A DNA stretch of 64,000 nt from Microscilla marina ATCC 23134 (GCF_000169175.1 NZ_AAWS01000010.1:177340-241339), one strand, 5' to 3'; counted from the first letter of the stretch, positions 34,567-45,829 are shown. A program made the numbers and translations. Notes: generated by a model from the sequence alone, not told the origin.

Positions 34567-35964
34567 ATGCAAAACAAATACAAAGATTTTCAAACCCTGT
34601 TTTTATTTATTGTTCTGTGGTTAAGTGCGCTTTGCCCTATGGCAATACAAGCACAAGACTATATGCCCAAAATCTTGTCGATGCAGTCACGGGCAAAGTT
34701 AATCAACGATTGGCTCTATATTCGAGCTAAAACGGTACTCCCTGCATTGATGAAACACGAAGACATTGATATGTGGATTATCATGTCGCGCGAGTACAAC
34801 GAAGACCCTGTCATTGAAACCATGTTGCCTGCCGAGTGGATGGCGGCTCGTCGTCGTACTATTTTGGTGATGTACCAACCCAAACAAGGCAGTCTAGAAA
34901 CCCTTGCCATTGCCCGTTATGATGTAGGCAAGGTGTTTAAACGTGCCTGGAACCCAGAAAAACAACCCAATCAGTGGAAAGCCCTTGCAGACGTAATAGC
35001 TCAACGAAACCCTCAAAAAATTGCCTTGAATTATTCCAAAGAGTTTGGGCTGGCCGATGGAGTAAATTGGAAAGAAATGGAAGAGTTGAAAGCCAACCTT
35101 TCGGCTAAATTTGTAAAAAAAATAGTGTCGGGCGAGCGTTTGGCAATTGGTTGGCTGGAAACGCGCACTCCACAAGAAATGGCAGTATATAGCCAGGTGA
35201 TGCGCATTGCTCACCAAATTATCAGTGAAGGTTTTTCTGAAAAAGTGATTCAACCTGGAGTGACTACCACTCAAGATGTGCAATGGTGGTACCGCGACCG
35301 GATTGCCGAGCTCAAACTACAGGCTTGGTTTCACCCCTCGGTAGATATACAACGCAACGATGCAAATCGCAACGAACAAAGCCGGAGTTTTGCCTCCAAA
35401 CCAGGCGAAGAAGTCATTATGCCAGGCGATTTGATCCACGTAGACTTTGGCATTACCTATTTACGCCTCAATACTGATACCCAGCAACACGCTTACATTC
35501 TTAAGCCTGACGAAACCGAAGCACCTAAAGGTTTGCGCGATGCTTTTAAGGTGGGTATGCGTTTGCAAGACATTCTCACCGATCAGTTTAAAGTAGGACG
35601 TACTGGAAACGAAGTGTTGAAACGAGCATTGACACAAGCCAACCAAGAAGGCATTGAGGCCACCATTTATACCCATCCTATTGGGTTTCATGGGCACGCT
35701 GCCGGACCTACTATAGGGCTTTGGGACCAACAAGGGGGCGTTCCTGGCAAAGGAGACTATCCTTTGCATTACAACACGGCTTATTCTATAGAGTTAAACG
35801 CCAAAGTAAAAATACCTGAATGGAATAATAAAAAGATAAGAGTAATGTTGGAAGAGGACGGATATTTCGACAAAACAGGGTTTCAATACATTGGTGGCAG
35901 ACAAAAGCAAATTTTACTGATTCCACGCCCAATGAGGCATTTAGATGTGAAAAAACGTAAATAG
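34567..35964 (+). CDS. Secreted M24-family peptidase (Xaa-Pro type)
   Basis: This 465-residue protein has a signal peptide (ending IQAQ), an N-terminal creatinase-like domain and a C-terminal pita-bread metallopeptidase domain. Metal-ligand motifs are visible: IHVDFGITY and LNTDTQ (two Asp), IGFHGHAAGP (His), SIELN and MLEEDGYF (two Glu). The order D-D-H-E-E is as in aminopeptidase P and methionyl aminopeptidases. It probably trims N-termini next to proline in the periplasm. A signal peptide on an M24 enzyme is less usual but known in Bacteroidota. Monocistronic. Confidence 0.92.
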   Translation: MQNKYKDFQTLFLFIVLWLSALCPMAIQAQDYMPKILSMQSRAKLINDWLYIRAKTVLPALMKHEDIDMWIIMSREYNEDPVIETMLPAEWMAARRRTILVMYQPKQGSLETLAIARYDVGKVFKRAWNPEKQPNQWKALADVIAQRNPQKIALNYSKEFGLADGVNWKEMEELKANLSAKFVKKIVSGERLAIGWLETRTPQEMAVYSQVMRIAHQIISEGFSEKVIQPGVTTTQDVQWWYRDRIAELKLQAWFHPSVDIQRNDANRNEQSRSFASKPGEEVIMPGDLIHVDFGITYLRLNTDTQQHAYILKPDETEAPKGLRDAFKVGMRLQDILTDQFKVGRTGNEVLKRALTQANQEGIEATIYTHPIGFHGHAAGPTIGLWDQQGGVPGKGDYPLHYNTAYSIELNAKVKIPEWNNKKIRVMLEEDGYFDKTGFQYIGGRQKQILLIPRPMRHLDVKKRK

Positions 35965-36096
35965 GAGAGTAGTGGTTTTAGTTTAGCCTGTGTTATACGT
36001 GGTTAAACAATTCATAGTATGCTTTTTTTCAGTAGTTGATGAATTGTATAGAAAAGTGTTTAAAAGCTATGATGTTCTGTTTTACAGATAATCATT

Positions 36097-36118
36097 AAAG
36101 CCCCCGAAGGGGCTAAAA
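36097..36118. terminator. Hairpin between convergent genes
   Basis: A 6-bp GC stem (AGCCCC with GGGGCT) lies between the M24 and PhzF genes, with short A/T stretches on both sides; possibly bidirectional. Confidence 0.4.
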
Positions 36119-36180
36119 ATTAATGATAGCAGTGCTTTGCAAACAGTTTAAACCCTGTAACAGTACTATCGGTTGTCTGC

Positions 36181-36984
36181 CTAATCTTCAAGCAATATAT
36201 TACCCTCAAGGTATAAGCTAGACTTTCCGGCAAGTTTTACCCGCTCGCCTTGGTGTTGGCAGTGTACAATGCCCCCTCTGGGCGAAACCTGGTGGGCTAC
36301 CAAAGTAGTTTTATTGAGGCGTTTTGCCCAATAAGGAACCAAACTGGTGTGTGCCGATCCGGTGACAGGATCTTCGTCGATGCCCGATTGGGGAGCAAAA
36401 AAGCGTGAAACAAAATCAATACTGGTATCTTTGGCAGGAGCGGTTACAATGATGCCCCGTGCTTCTACCCTTGCCACCCAGTGAAAATTAGGTTGTAGAG
36501 CTTCTACTTGATCTTGAGTATCAAATACCAGCATATAATCTGTTTTGCCTTTCCATATCTCAGTGGGCACCACACCAAAACCTTGGATAAGTGCTTCGGG
36601 CAAGTCTGTTTTTTCCAATACATCTGTCGGAAAATCAAGCTCTAGCTGCTCTTTATTTTGAGTAACCGTAAGTGTACCGCTTCGGTGCGACTGGAATACT
36701 ACTTGTTTGTTTTTTTGTTCCAGTAAGTTTAGAATCACGTGTGCCGAGGCCAAAGTAGCGTGTCCGCATAAGTCAACCTCAGTAGCAGGGGTAAACCATC
36801 TGATGTCGTAATGGTCTTTTCGTTTGATAATATAAGCTGTTTCGGCAAGATTGTTTTCAGCTGCAATGTTTTGCAGCAATTCGTCCGACAACCAGTCTTT
36901 TTCTAAGGTAACCACTGCCGCAGGATTTCCTTTAAACACTGCATCGGCAAAAGCATCCACTTGGTATATGGGCAATTTTTTCAT
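36181..36984 (-). CDS. PhzF-family isomerase/epimerase
   Basis: The preferred start is 36984 (MKKLPIYQVDAF), the standard PhzF beginning; four extra residues are possible. The 267-residue protein is a two-lobed diaminopimelate-epimerase-like fold: FKGNPAAVV, NNLAETAYI with the catalytic Glu, RWFTPATEVDLCGHATLA, and in the second lobe DFVSRFFAP and DEDPVTGSAHTSLVPYW. Members isomerise small carboxylates, but most are uncharacterised. No phenazine genes are nearby, so that pathway is not implied. Confidence 0.95.
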   Translation of the reverse strand: MKKLPIYQVDAFADAVFKGNPAAVVTLEKDWLSDELLQNIAAENNLAETAYIIKRKDHYDIRWFTPATEVDLCGHATLASAHVILNLLEQKNKQVVFQSHRSGTLTVTQNKEQLELDFPTDVLEKTDLPEALIQGFGVVPTEIWKGKTDYMLVFDTQDQVEALQPNFHWVARVEARGIIVTAPAKDTSIDFVSRFFAPQSGIDEDPVTGSAHTSLVPYWAKRLNKTTLVAHQVSPRGGIVHCQHQGERVKLAGKSSLYLEGNILLED

Positions 36985-37160
36985 TTGTGTTAACACGAAA
37001 GGCGTTATTTTGTTGAAAATATGTGAGCTGATTCCGCTACTTCTTTTAATGGAAGTAAGCGTATTTTATATGCTATATAATGTCTAACTTATGGGTGTCT
37101 CTGCAATAAAGACAACCATACAAGGGTCAAACAATTTAATCAAGGTTTTGGTTTGAAGAA

Positions 37161-38213
37161 TTACTTGACATCAGGCGGAAACCCTAGTTTAGACGCACGG
37201 GCTTTCCACTGTTCCCGTGCCAGGGCCTGCATATCTTGGGTGCTGTCAAACTCATCAACAATTTCCAGCCCAAGCAAGGTTTCCAGCACATCTTCCATAG
37301 TTACAATCCCTGACATACCCCCGTACTGGTCTACTGACAGGGCTATGTGTTCGCGTTTTTTCAAAAACTGCTCAAATAACGCCGGGATACGGGTTTCTTC
37401 AGGAATAATCATTATTTTTCGTTTAATGGCACTCAGAGGCACATTGCGTTCATCAGATGCCATTTTATCAAGCAGGTCGTGTTTGTGAATAAAACCCACC
37501 ACCTGGTCTATGTTCTGCTGGTAAATAGGAATACGCGACACACGTAAAAATTTCTTATCATCAAAAAGTTCCTGTACGGTCAGGTTTTCATCAGCAGCAA
37601 GTACTACTGTGCGCGGAGTCATCACATCTTTGACCAAAATAGAGTTAAAACGCAACATGTTTTTTATTACGCGCGACTCTCCTTCTTGAAACACCCCTTC
37701 TTTTTCGCCTATGTCGGTCATTACAGCCAGTTCACCTCTAGTAATAGAGGCTTCTTCTTTGCTGCTGGCAAGCCATTTAGTGATAACCTGAGAGATAAGC
37801 ACCAATGGGTACAACACCTTGGTAATTACATTGAGTACATTTACCGTAAAGGGCGTTAACTGTTTCCAATAGGCGGCTCCAATAGATTTGGGGATAATTT
37901 CTGATAAAATTAAGATCAGTAAAGTTAATACTCCTGATACATACCCCAAGTACTCGGCACCAAATACCAAACTAGCTTGTGCACCCACCCCCGCAGCACC
38001 TATAGTATGCGCAATGGTATTGAGCGATAAAATAGCCGAAAGAGGCTTGTCAACATTTTGCTTGAGTTCTTTTACCTTTACCCCCAAACGACTCCCCTTT
38101 TGCGCCAGAGATGCCGCATAAGAAGGCGTAATACTTAATAAAACAGCCTCTAGCACTGAGCAAAGAAAAGAAACCAAGATGGCAAGGCATAAATAAAAAA
38201 TCAGTAATAACAT
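37161..38213 (-). CDS. CNNM/CorC-type transporter with CBS pair
   Basis: This 350-residue protein has a DUF21/CNNM membrane domain (about 1-150, four hydrophobic segments, with SEIIPKSIGAAY) followed by a CBS pair (about 195-330: VKDVMTPRTVVL, RIPIYQQNIDQVVGFIHKHDL, GGMSGIVTMEDVLETLLG). Such proteins handle Mg2+ or Co2+ export and bind adenine nucleotides through the CBS pair. It lacks the C-terminal CorC-HlyC domain found in longer relatives. Monocistronic. Confidence 0.92.
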   Translation of the reverse strand: MLLLIFYLCLAILVSFLCSVLEAVLLSITPSYAASLAQKGSRLGVKVKELKQNVDKPLSAILSLNTIAHTIGAAGVGAQASLVFGAEYLGYVSGVLTLLILILSEIIPKSIGAAYWKQLTPFTVNVLNVITKVLYPLVLISQVITKWLASSKEEASITRGELAVMTDIGEKEGVFQEGESRVIKNMLRFNSILVKDVMTPRTVVLAADENLTVQELFDDKKFLRVSRIPIYQQNIDQVVGFIHKHDLLDKMASDERNVPLSAIKRKIMIIPEETRIPALFEQFLKKREHIALSVDQYGGMSGIVTMEDVLETLLGLEIVDEFDSTQDMQALAREQWKARASKLGFPPDVK

Positions 38214-38667
38214 CGCAAGATGAATTTAGTTGGGTGTTTATATATTATTTATAAGGAGTAATAAAAGCCCCGGTTTGTATAAGTTGGGGTATATGTCAGG
38301 GGCAAAGGTATCTTAAATTGATTAGTCTGACAAATGGCAAACGCATCAGATGAGCTTTTTTGTAGTATACTAAGATCAATTATTTTCAGTTAAAGAGTTA
38401 ACCTTTGGTTGTTTTTGGTCTATAAATGCTCAAAGAACTACTTTTTGGGCATAAAACCAGTCTCAATCAGGGTAAACTGATTTTTTGAAAAATTATTGTT
38501 TTTTCTGCGACCTTTTTCCTCGGAAAGTCGTATATTGATGTAATAAAGAAAACTGATTTATACTTTAACACATATCCAATGTGAAGTAATGTACTCAAAA
38601 TAAGTTTTCAGCCTTACCAGAAAAGACAGTTAATTGTGAATATGTTACTAAGCACCACTAAACTATC
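38214..38667. other. Gene-free stretch
   Basis: This 454-bp divergent intergenic region between the transporter and a lipoprotein gene has no recognisable gene, repeat or RNA beyond AT-rich sequence that may contain promoters. Confidence 0.5.
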
Positions 38668-39393
38668 ATGCATAAATTTATACTATTAATATCATTGGCA
38701 ATTTGGGTGAGTGCATGCAATTCTGATCAAAAAGATAAGCAGCAAACACAAGCACATAAAAAAAAGCTGGAAGAAGCTTCATTGGCTCAAAGTCAGGAGA
38801 AGCTACCTCAAAAAAATGTGAAGGAGGCGCCAGAGGTAAAAGAAGGAGATGAAGGGTACCTTGTAGAACATCCGGAAAAAAAAGATGCAAATGCTCAGAG
38901 TAGAATGAGCGCCATCGAGCGGTTGAAACTAAAAGGTTCGGCTCAACTTGAATACGCCAAAAAAGACTTTCAGGTCTTAAGAGAAGATACCACCATTACC
39001 ATTGACAATAATGCGTTTGTGATTCATTTCCAAACTACTTGTTTGAACGATGGTGGAGTAGCACAGGAGGTGATCCCAATGGATGGAAGAGATCATCGTA
39101 CTTATTTGATTTCTCATAATTACAAAACAGAAGTTTCGGTGAAGCTCAACGGGAAATCTACCGGAAAAGATATTATTCAAAAAGATTTGTTCAAAGGGCA
39201 TTTAAATGCCGACTTTCTGAGAAAGTCTATCATCAGACATCCTCAGTTTGTAAAGTTTAATGAAGACAACGCTGAAGCCATTTTTTCGTTTATGGTAGGA
39301 GTGCCTCACACCGATTGGGTGGCGCTGGCTACAGTAGGCGTAGGGCAGTTTGGCAAAAGCAGGGTAATCAAAGTAGAGAGCCTTGGAATGTAA
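38668..39393 (+). CDS. Lipoprotein of unknown function
   Basis: This 241-residue lipoprotein (LAIWVSAC, Cys17) has a long Lys/Glu/Gln-rich linker (about 20-85). A beta-rich domain follows, with FVIHFQTTCLNDGGVAQEVI and a later YKTEVSVKLNGKSTGKDI segment. The linker suits a protein spanning away from the membrane. No family recognised. Ends with a good terminator. Confidence 0.75.
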   Translation: MHKFILLISLAIWVSACNSDQKDKQQTQAHKKKLEEASLAQSQEKLPQKNVKEAPEVKEGDEGYLVEHPEKKDANAQSRMSAIERLKLKGSAQLEYAKKDFQVLREDTTITIDNNAFVIHFQTTCLNDGGVAQEVIPMDGRDHRTYLISHNYKTEVSVKLNGKSTGKDIIQKDLFKGHLNADFLRKSIIRHPQFVKFNEDNAEAIFSFMVGVPHTDWVALATVGVGQFGKSRVIKVESLGM

Positions 39394-39437
39394 GATGTGA
39401 ACTAATTTTAAACGGGTTTTATATATATTTTAATTAT

Positions 39438-39475
39438 AAATCTCATCCTAGTTTTAGGATGAGATTTTTTTATGT
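39438..39475 (+). terminator. Terminator between convergent genes
   Basis: Perfect 12-bp stem (AATCTCATCCTA with TAGGATGAGATT) followed by T6. Confidence 0.93.
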
Positions 39476-39488
39476 TTAAGATGCTGTA

Positions 39489-41057
39489 TCAAGAAGCAAT
39501 TTTCTCTTCCAGGTTACTTTTCACTTCTATCTCCAGGGTTTGCATAGACGACAACCCGTCTTTTTGGGTTGTTTGTACTGCCACCGTGTATTTGCCGGGA
39601 GCAAAACTATAGGTAAGTTCTGCTTGTTGTTTGAGCATTTCCTGTGGGCGAAATGCCTTGTCAGGCTGATAGTCAAAATCCCAGGAATAAAAAGCAATGT
39701 TTTGTTGATCAGCCACTTCTAGCTTAAACTGTACCTCTTGCTGGTCGTTGTCTGATGCTTGTATGGTATATTGTATTTCGGGTTTTACAGGCACTGGCGT
39801 AAGGTCATCCAATGTTACCAGTTTTAAACGAATATTTTCATACGTATTCAATCGTTGCACCTCTTCTATGGCGTATTTGCTAAACTGATCGCCTACCAAT
39901 ACTCCATGGTACAAATGCTCAGGGTGATTTTCATAAAACCACTTTTTTCTGAATGGCTGGATGTGGTGCTTGACCATGTGGTCTATAGCTGACAACCCTA
40001 AATTACTGCCCAACCTTATAATAACAGAGGCATCGTTCAACAGTTGTGGTTCAAACTGCTCTATTATCCATTTTTCAAACTGTCCAGCTTCGCTGTGCAA
40101 ACGTGTATGAGATTCGTATTGATAAATACGCAATGAAAAATCTTGTGAACTCTCTTTATTGAGCAGGTATTCTGCTTGCTTGATATTGTCAACCAATGTA
40201 TTGGTACCTATCCAAAACCGTTTGTACTGGTCGGCCAGTCTTAGCAAACGCCCGTTTTTTACATTGATACTAAGCAATGTATCTCCCTCGTTGCTGGCAT
40301 ACTGAATAATTCGCCGGAGCAAATGATAGGGATTTTTTGATTGGTAAGTAAAGCCTTTCTGAGGAGCGTTAAACGGCGACACTTGACAAGGACGGTTGGT
40401 TTGGTCTTTGGGAGCAATGTAATATTTTTTGAAAGTAATAGGATCATCATTGTTTGCCGGAATGTTCAGCAAACCAAGGTGTTCCCATTCTATGAGGGTT
40501 TCTTCGGGAAACGCCCAACCACTGGTGGGAGCTTCGTGCCCCTTATAGCTATAAAAAAAACCATCAGCGTGCACCGAGTTCAAACTATCGAGTCGATAGC
40601 GTCCCTTGCTGTCTTCATAGCGGTATATTTGATTCAGGTAATGTTCGTTGTAGGGGTAGTTGCAAGTATATTGCTCTGACCTGGCATAATACAAAATAGT
40701 GGTATACTGCAATGACGTGTGTACAGAAAGGTTGCCGGTGTTTTGGGTTGGCTTCCATTTAATTTCTCCCTTGTAATGCGCTTCTTCAAAGTGCTTGGGC
40801 AATGCGGTATTTACTGCCCACTCTTTAAGCGAGGAAGGAATATTGACAAATACACTTGCGGTACTTTTTAGCAACGGCAAAGTGTGTTTGATGGTGTTTT
40901 TGAGCCACTTTTGATAGTTTTTGGCTTGTTTGTTACTACTGGTTACTGTAGCAGGATCAACAATGTGAGGAGGGAGGTCTATGTAGACCAAATCAATACT
41001 TTGAGATTCGAGTACAGCCAACACATTTTGAGTGTCTCCTAATATGAGTTGGTTCAT
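39489..41057 (-). CDS. Degenerate DNA methyltransferase/Mrr-like protein with PKD-like tail
   Basis: This 522-residue protein has the layout of a beta-class DNA methyltransferase fused to an Mrr-like nuclease but appears inactive. Residues 1-30 read like the methylase start (NQLILGDTQNVL, then SIDLVYIDLPPH), where the catalytic (D/N)PP(Y/F) has become LPPH. Near residues 240-285 the usual YxTQKP is YQSKNP, and the AdoMet loop expected as DPFxGxG is LSINVKNG, followed by the conserved-looking FWIGTN. Residues 325-420 resemble an Mrr-type end (YHGVLVGDQFSKYAIEEV, then LVTLDDL) but lack obvious catalytic residues. Residues 425-515 are a PKD/Ig-like domain (FYSWDFDYQ, YSFAPGKYTVAVQT). It lies 87 bp after the AlbA_2 gene on the same strand. 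Confidence 0.7.
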   Translation of the reverse strand: MNQLILGDTQNVLAVLESQSIDLVYIDLPPHIVDPATVTSSNKQAKNYQKWLKNTIKHTLPLLKSTASVFVNIPSSLKEWAVNTALPKHFEEAHYKGEIKWKPTQNTGNLSVHTSLQYTTILYYARSEQYTCNYPYNEHYLNQIYRYEDSKGRYRLDSLNSVHADGFFYSYKGHEAPTSGWAFPEETLIEWEHLGLLNIPANNDDPITFKKYYIAPKDQTNRPCQVSPFNAPQKGFTYQSKNPYHLLRRIIQYASNEGDTLLSINVKNGRLLRLADQYKRFWIGTNTLVDNIKQAEYLLNKESSQDFSLRIYQYESHTRLHSEAGQFEKWIIEQFEPQLLNDASVIIRLGSNLGLSAIDHMVKHHIQPFRKKWFYENHPEHLYHGVLVGDQFSKYAIEEVQRLNTYENIRLKLVTLDDLTPVPVKPEIQYTIQASDNDQQEVQFKLEVADQQNIAFYSWDFDYQPDKAFRPQEMLKQQAELTYSFAPGKYTVAVQTTQKDGLSSMQTLEIEVKSNLEEKIAS

Positions 41058-41144
41058 AGTATTATTCGTTAAATAGTTTGTTGAGTGATATTTACCACTG
41101 CTTAAAACATCTCAACAATAATACCACCTAAGTCAATTGTGGAG

Positions 41145-42458
41145 CTATAAATCGAAATAACTAAAGTTTGTAAGGTCTATTTTATCTTCAAAAAATGCCA
41201 TATCTTGTTCTAACCCAAAAGCTCGACATATTTTTTCAGCGTTTTTCTTGGCTATCTGCAAAATGTCATCATCGGTAAGTTGCTGAGGGTAAAACTTTTC
41301 TATGAGCTTAAAGTTAGGGTCATACTTATTCTGATACTCATCATAAAAGTAGTAAAGTCGTGAGTTAAAGTATTTGGAGTGAAAGCCCGACAAAGTATAA
41401 TGGAGAACATTTACAAAGCTCAATTGCAGACTTACCTCATCATGATAGTTGGCCATGTCAAAGAAGTTACGTGAAAAATCAAGCAACATCATCTGGTACC
41501 CGACAATATTGGTCAGGTTGATAATGCCAATTTGCTCTTCGCGGTGTTTGGCGCGTTCTTCATAAGCTACATGCTGCGACATACCCGATTCTATGTAACC
41601 ATTGTTTAAAATCTCGAAATAAGAGGTAAGCTCATGGCGGTTTTTAATATTCTTGAGCGTCAACCCATGCAAACTGGTGTCTATATCATAAGTAGAAAAG
41701 AGTTTAGATCTTTCCGAAGGTTTATAATTGCGGGCATTGCGCTTAAGCCATTCTTTAAATTCTTTTACCCCAAAAGGGATTTTTTCTACCTTAGGTGCCT
41801 TGGGTATTAATGAAAATAAAATGAAAGGTTTTTTTGCCCGGTTAATGAGGTTATGCAGCTTACTAGAGTTGATATTATAGCCAAACTTAGGATGGGTTTC
41901 GTCCCAAAGGTTACGTTTATACAAAAAATCATCCAGTGCCGACGCTCGGTGTTGACTATGGGCAAACATTTCTTTGAGCTCTTGGTGCGAGGCAGGTTTT
42001 ATTTCAGTATTGCGTCGTAAAAAGTACTTGTTTTCTGGCACTACCATGTGAGGTTTGTCAGCACTTTCGGGTATATGCATGACCACTACAGCTTGGTTGG
42101 TTTCACTGTCAGGAATATCAATCGTGACAATGTCATAAGTGGGCTGAACATCGACATGCAAAAGTATAGTTTGAGCGATCCATTCTTTGATGGGTTGCTT
42201 GTTTATTTCTTTGTCGATGCCTGTTACCTGTAGTTGTTCTTCATTTACTCCTATAATCAGCCAGCCCCCTGCACTATTGGCAAATGCACTGGTGTTTTGG
42301 GCAAGGTAAAGTTCAAAGCTACTGATGTTTTCAAGGTAAGACACCGCATCAATGGCTGGTATTTGGTACTCCAAATATCGGTTAGACGGTGTTTTTCTCG
42401 TGTTTACCAATTGATAAACATCCTCGAAGGTAATATCGGAAATAGGTTTATTAAACAT
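41145..42458 (-). CDS. AlbA_2 (Schlafen-like) domain protein
   Basis: A 437-residue protein. The N-terminal part (about 25-165) is an AlbA_2 / Schlafen-type putative nucleic-acid or NTP-binding domain: YLEYQIPAID, NTSAFANSAGGWLIIGVNEE, PVVVMHIPES-like strand VVVMHIPESADKPHMVV, and YFLRRNTEIKPA. The remaining 270 residues are mostly helical and unassigned. AlbA_2 proteins occur in transcriptional regulators and several anti-phage systems. It is the promoter-proximal gene of a probable operon with the degenerate methyltransferase-like protein, with 87 bp between them. Confidence 0.85.
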   Translation of the reverse strand: MFNKPISDITFEDVYQLVNTRKTPSNRYLEYQIPAIDAVSYLENISSFELYLAQNTSAFANSAGGWLIIGVNEEQLQVTGIDKEINKQPIKEWIAQTILLHVDVQPTYDIVTIDIPDSETNQAVVVMHIPESADKPHMVVPENKYFLRRNTEIKPASHQELKEMFAHSQHRASALDDFLYKRNLWDETHPKFGYNINSSKLHNLINRAKKPFILFSLIPKAPKVEKIPFGVKEFKEWLKRNARNYKPSERSKLFSTYDIDTSLHGLTLKNIKNRHELTSYFEILNNGYIESGMSQHVAYEERAKHREEQIGIINLTNIVGYQMMLLDFSRNFFDMANYHDEVSLQLSFVNVLHYTLSGFHSKYFNSRLYYFYDEYQNKYDPNFKLIEKFYPQQLTDDDILQIAKKNAEKICRAFGLEQDMAFFEDKIDLTNFSYFDL

Positions 42459-42824
42459 TATACGCTTAATTTTGAGCGTTTCAAGGTGCTAATTGGCTAA
42501 TGATTGAAGTAGTAAGTAGTAGCAAGCAATGAGCTATAAACTACAAGTAACGCTAATTACACCTGCTTGTTAGGTATATTTAATGCTGCCTTAGTATTTA
42601 TTTTCATTCTAATTTAGAAAAAAAAACATCTTTGCCCAACAACAACATGGTTTTTCAAGAATATTCAATTGTGTGTTTCTGCGAAAGTGGGGGCAAATGA
42701 ACCAGCAATCTGTCAGGGTGGGCTTAGTTTGCGGGATCAATAACCTCACACTACAGTAAGTAACGGTTGTTTTTAAATGTATGCATTCCGTTGAGGGCTT
42801 ATGTTATCATGGGAAAAATGCCAT
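42459..42824. other. Gene-free stretch
   Basis: About 370 bp upstream of the AlbA_2 gene and downstream of enolase. No gene or clear repeat seen; it should hold the promoter of the AlbA_2 operon. Confidence 0.5.
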
Positions 42825-42868
42825 AAAAAAAGCAAGCATCCCTTAGATAGAAATGCTTGCTTTTGCAA
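42825..42868 (-). terminator. Enolase terminator
   Basis: On the minus strand AAAAGCAAGCAT pairs with ATGCTTGCTTTT around a 13-nt loop and runs into T7. Confidence 0.92.
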
Positions 42869-42892
42869 AATATGGGTAACAATACCGTGTTG

Positions 42893-44191
<1,299 letters not shown>

Positions 44192-44255
44192 TCAACTTTG
44201 CTTGAGTATTTTCAAACTTGAATGACCTTGTGGGAAATACAGATTTTTAAAGGCG

Positions 44256-44263
44256 CAAATTTA
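44256..44263 (-). promoter_or_regulatory. Candidate -7 box for eno
   Basis: TAAATTTG on the minus strand matches the Bacteroidota TAnnTTTG box, 89 bp upstream of the start codon. The -33 element is not obvious. Confidence 0.4.
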
Positions 44264-44427
44264 ATTGTTTTTTTTATTTTGAAAATACTTAAGAGAGGCA
44301 AGGCGCGGAAAAAACAAAATAGTATAATTAATTAATACTATAGTGAATTTAAGTAGCTACTTTTTATTCATGCTACTCAACTTTATTATTTTTCGGGGAA
44401 CTCTTAGGAGAAAATTATTTTTTGATA

Positions 44428-44588
44428 AGTGATCTGGAAAAAAGAAGATGTGCCAATTCAAGAAAATATATTGTTCTCAGACGATTCAAAAAAAACGGTG
44501 CATAGCCAAAGCTATGAAGCTTTTTTTTTGAGAAGAATGAGGGCAATAGATACACTTTAATGGCTCAAATTATTTATGAAAGATCACT
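44428..44588. mobile_element. MITE-like element A (copy 2)
   Basis: A 161-bp element in the same orientation as 21777-21936, with identical 8-bp terminal inverted repeats and the same CATAGCCAAAGCTATG palindrome. Only a few bases differ, so the copies spread recently. Confidence 0.75.
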
Positions 44589-44657
44589 AAAGCAATTACG
44601 CGTGTTGAATTGAGCCAGGGCTGGTGTTTTTGTAATGGGGCAAACTCTTTTGACATA

Positions 44658-44690
44658 AAAAAAGAGCGGATGGTACCATATCCGCTCTTT
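44658..44690 (-). terminator. Lipoprotein gene terminator
   Basis: On the minus strand the stem AAAGAGCGGATATGG pairs with CCATCCGCTCTTT and is followed by a T run. Confidence 0.93.
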
Positions 44691-44716
44691 ATAATTACAA
44701 TAATTTGTGCGCTAAT

Positions 44717-45289
44717 CTAACGAGGCATTGCATAATGGACTTGCCCTTTTTTGTTAAAATACAACTCTCTACCATATCGGTATTTAGTAGAAGTACCATC
44801 TTGGTTTTCCAAAGTATGACTTTTGCCTAAAACACAATTCCACACACCTAGGTAAGAAGGGTTGTTAGAATAAGTAACATAAGAGTTTGCTTTAAGAGTT
44901 AGACTTACATTAGGGTTACCTTGTGGGTGTACAACATCGCTTGAAAGGGCGAAGCCTCCTACTACTCCTACCACATTTGCGTCAAAGTATACCTTTTTAC
45001 CCCCTTTGAACTTGGCAAAGTGATTACCAGCAGTAGCCACTTTGATGTCAGTATCATAGGCTATTGTTCCTTTCAGAACTCTGCCGTGACTGTCTAATAC
45101 CAGACCATTGGTAAAGAAATGAATGAATTGGTTGAGTCCCACTGGGCGGTATTTTTCAATTGCCGATTTTGAAACTCGATTGGTTTGAGTGGTGAGAGGT
45201 TTTTGAGGATCAACTGTTTCCTCTTTTTGACATGAAAATGTCATCATTGCCAACATTAATAGGGCAAATAGTTTGATCTGATTAGTCAT
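44717..45289 (-). CDS. Lipoprotein of unknown function
   Basis: This 190-residue lipoprotein (MMTFSC, Cys20) has a short charged linker and a beta-rich mature domain (HFAKFKGGKKVYFDANVVGV; SLTLKANSYVTYSNNPSYLG). A terminal YGRELYFNKKGQVHYAMPR segment resembles the YD-like strands of morphogenetic antitoxin or WG-type repeats, but not enough to assign it. Monocistronic with a strong terminator. Confidence 0.72.
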   Translation of the reverse strand: MTNQIKLFALLMLAMMTFSCQKEETVDPQKPLTTQTNRVSKSAIEKYRPVGLNQFIHFFTNGLVLDSHGRVLKGTIAYDTDIKVATAGNHFAKFKGGKKVYFDANVVGVVGGFALSSDVVHPQGNPNVSLTLKANSYVTYSNNPSYLGVWNCVLGKSHTLENQDGTSTKYRYGRELYFNKKGQVHYAMPR

Positions 45290-45829
45290 TGTATTAATTA
45301 AATTAAGTTTGATAAAAATGTGAATAATTGATGAGATGTTTAATTAGCATGCTTATGTCTGACCTCATATTTTTTAATTGTGTGATGCAAATGTATGTAA
45401 TACTTTTTAAATAAAAAAATCGTAAATATCTGTTTTTTAAGGATTTTAGAATGGTTTTTAAAAATATTTAAGTGTAATATTCTGAAGAATATCTGATTTT
45501 TGTTTGTTAATATTATGAGCAGATGTTTTTGTAGAATAATATTTTTAATTGTATTACACAATGTGTAATGAATAAGTTGTTGATTTTTAAGTCTATATAA
45601 TACAGGCATTCGTTTTAGTATTTTTGGTGTTTACTCAAACACCCATAAGGGTTGGAATCTCAATCAATAGGCAAAATTAGGGGAGGGGTTTATATAGTTT
45701 CTTGAAGTATACTTATCACTCAACTTCAATTGGGTAGGTGGGCACTGTTTGGCATCTTTGTTTTTTGATACAGCAATGCCTTGAGGCGAATTTATGGAAC
45801 CTGACACTTGAGGGTTTAGGTAGGGGTGT
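45290..45829. other. Gene-free AT-rich stretch
   Basis: This 540-bp region is very AT-rich next to the lipoprotein gene. Open frames within it (for example 45340-45609 minus) have low-complexity Ile/Lys/Asn content and no coding features. Confidence 0.55.

Noticed and set aside
45340..45609. 89-codon minus frame in AT-rich gap
   Set aside because: Ile/Lys/Asn-rich low-complexity translation typical of AT-rich noncoding DNA.
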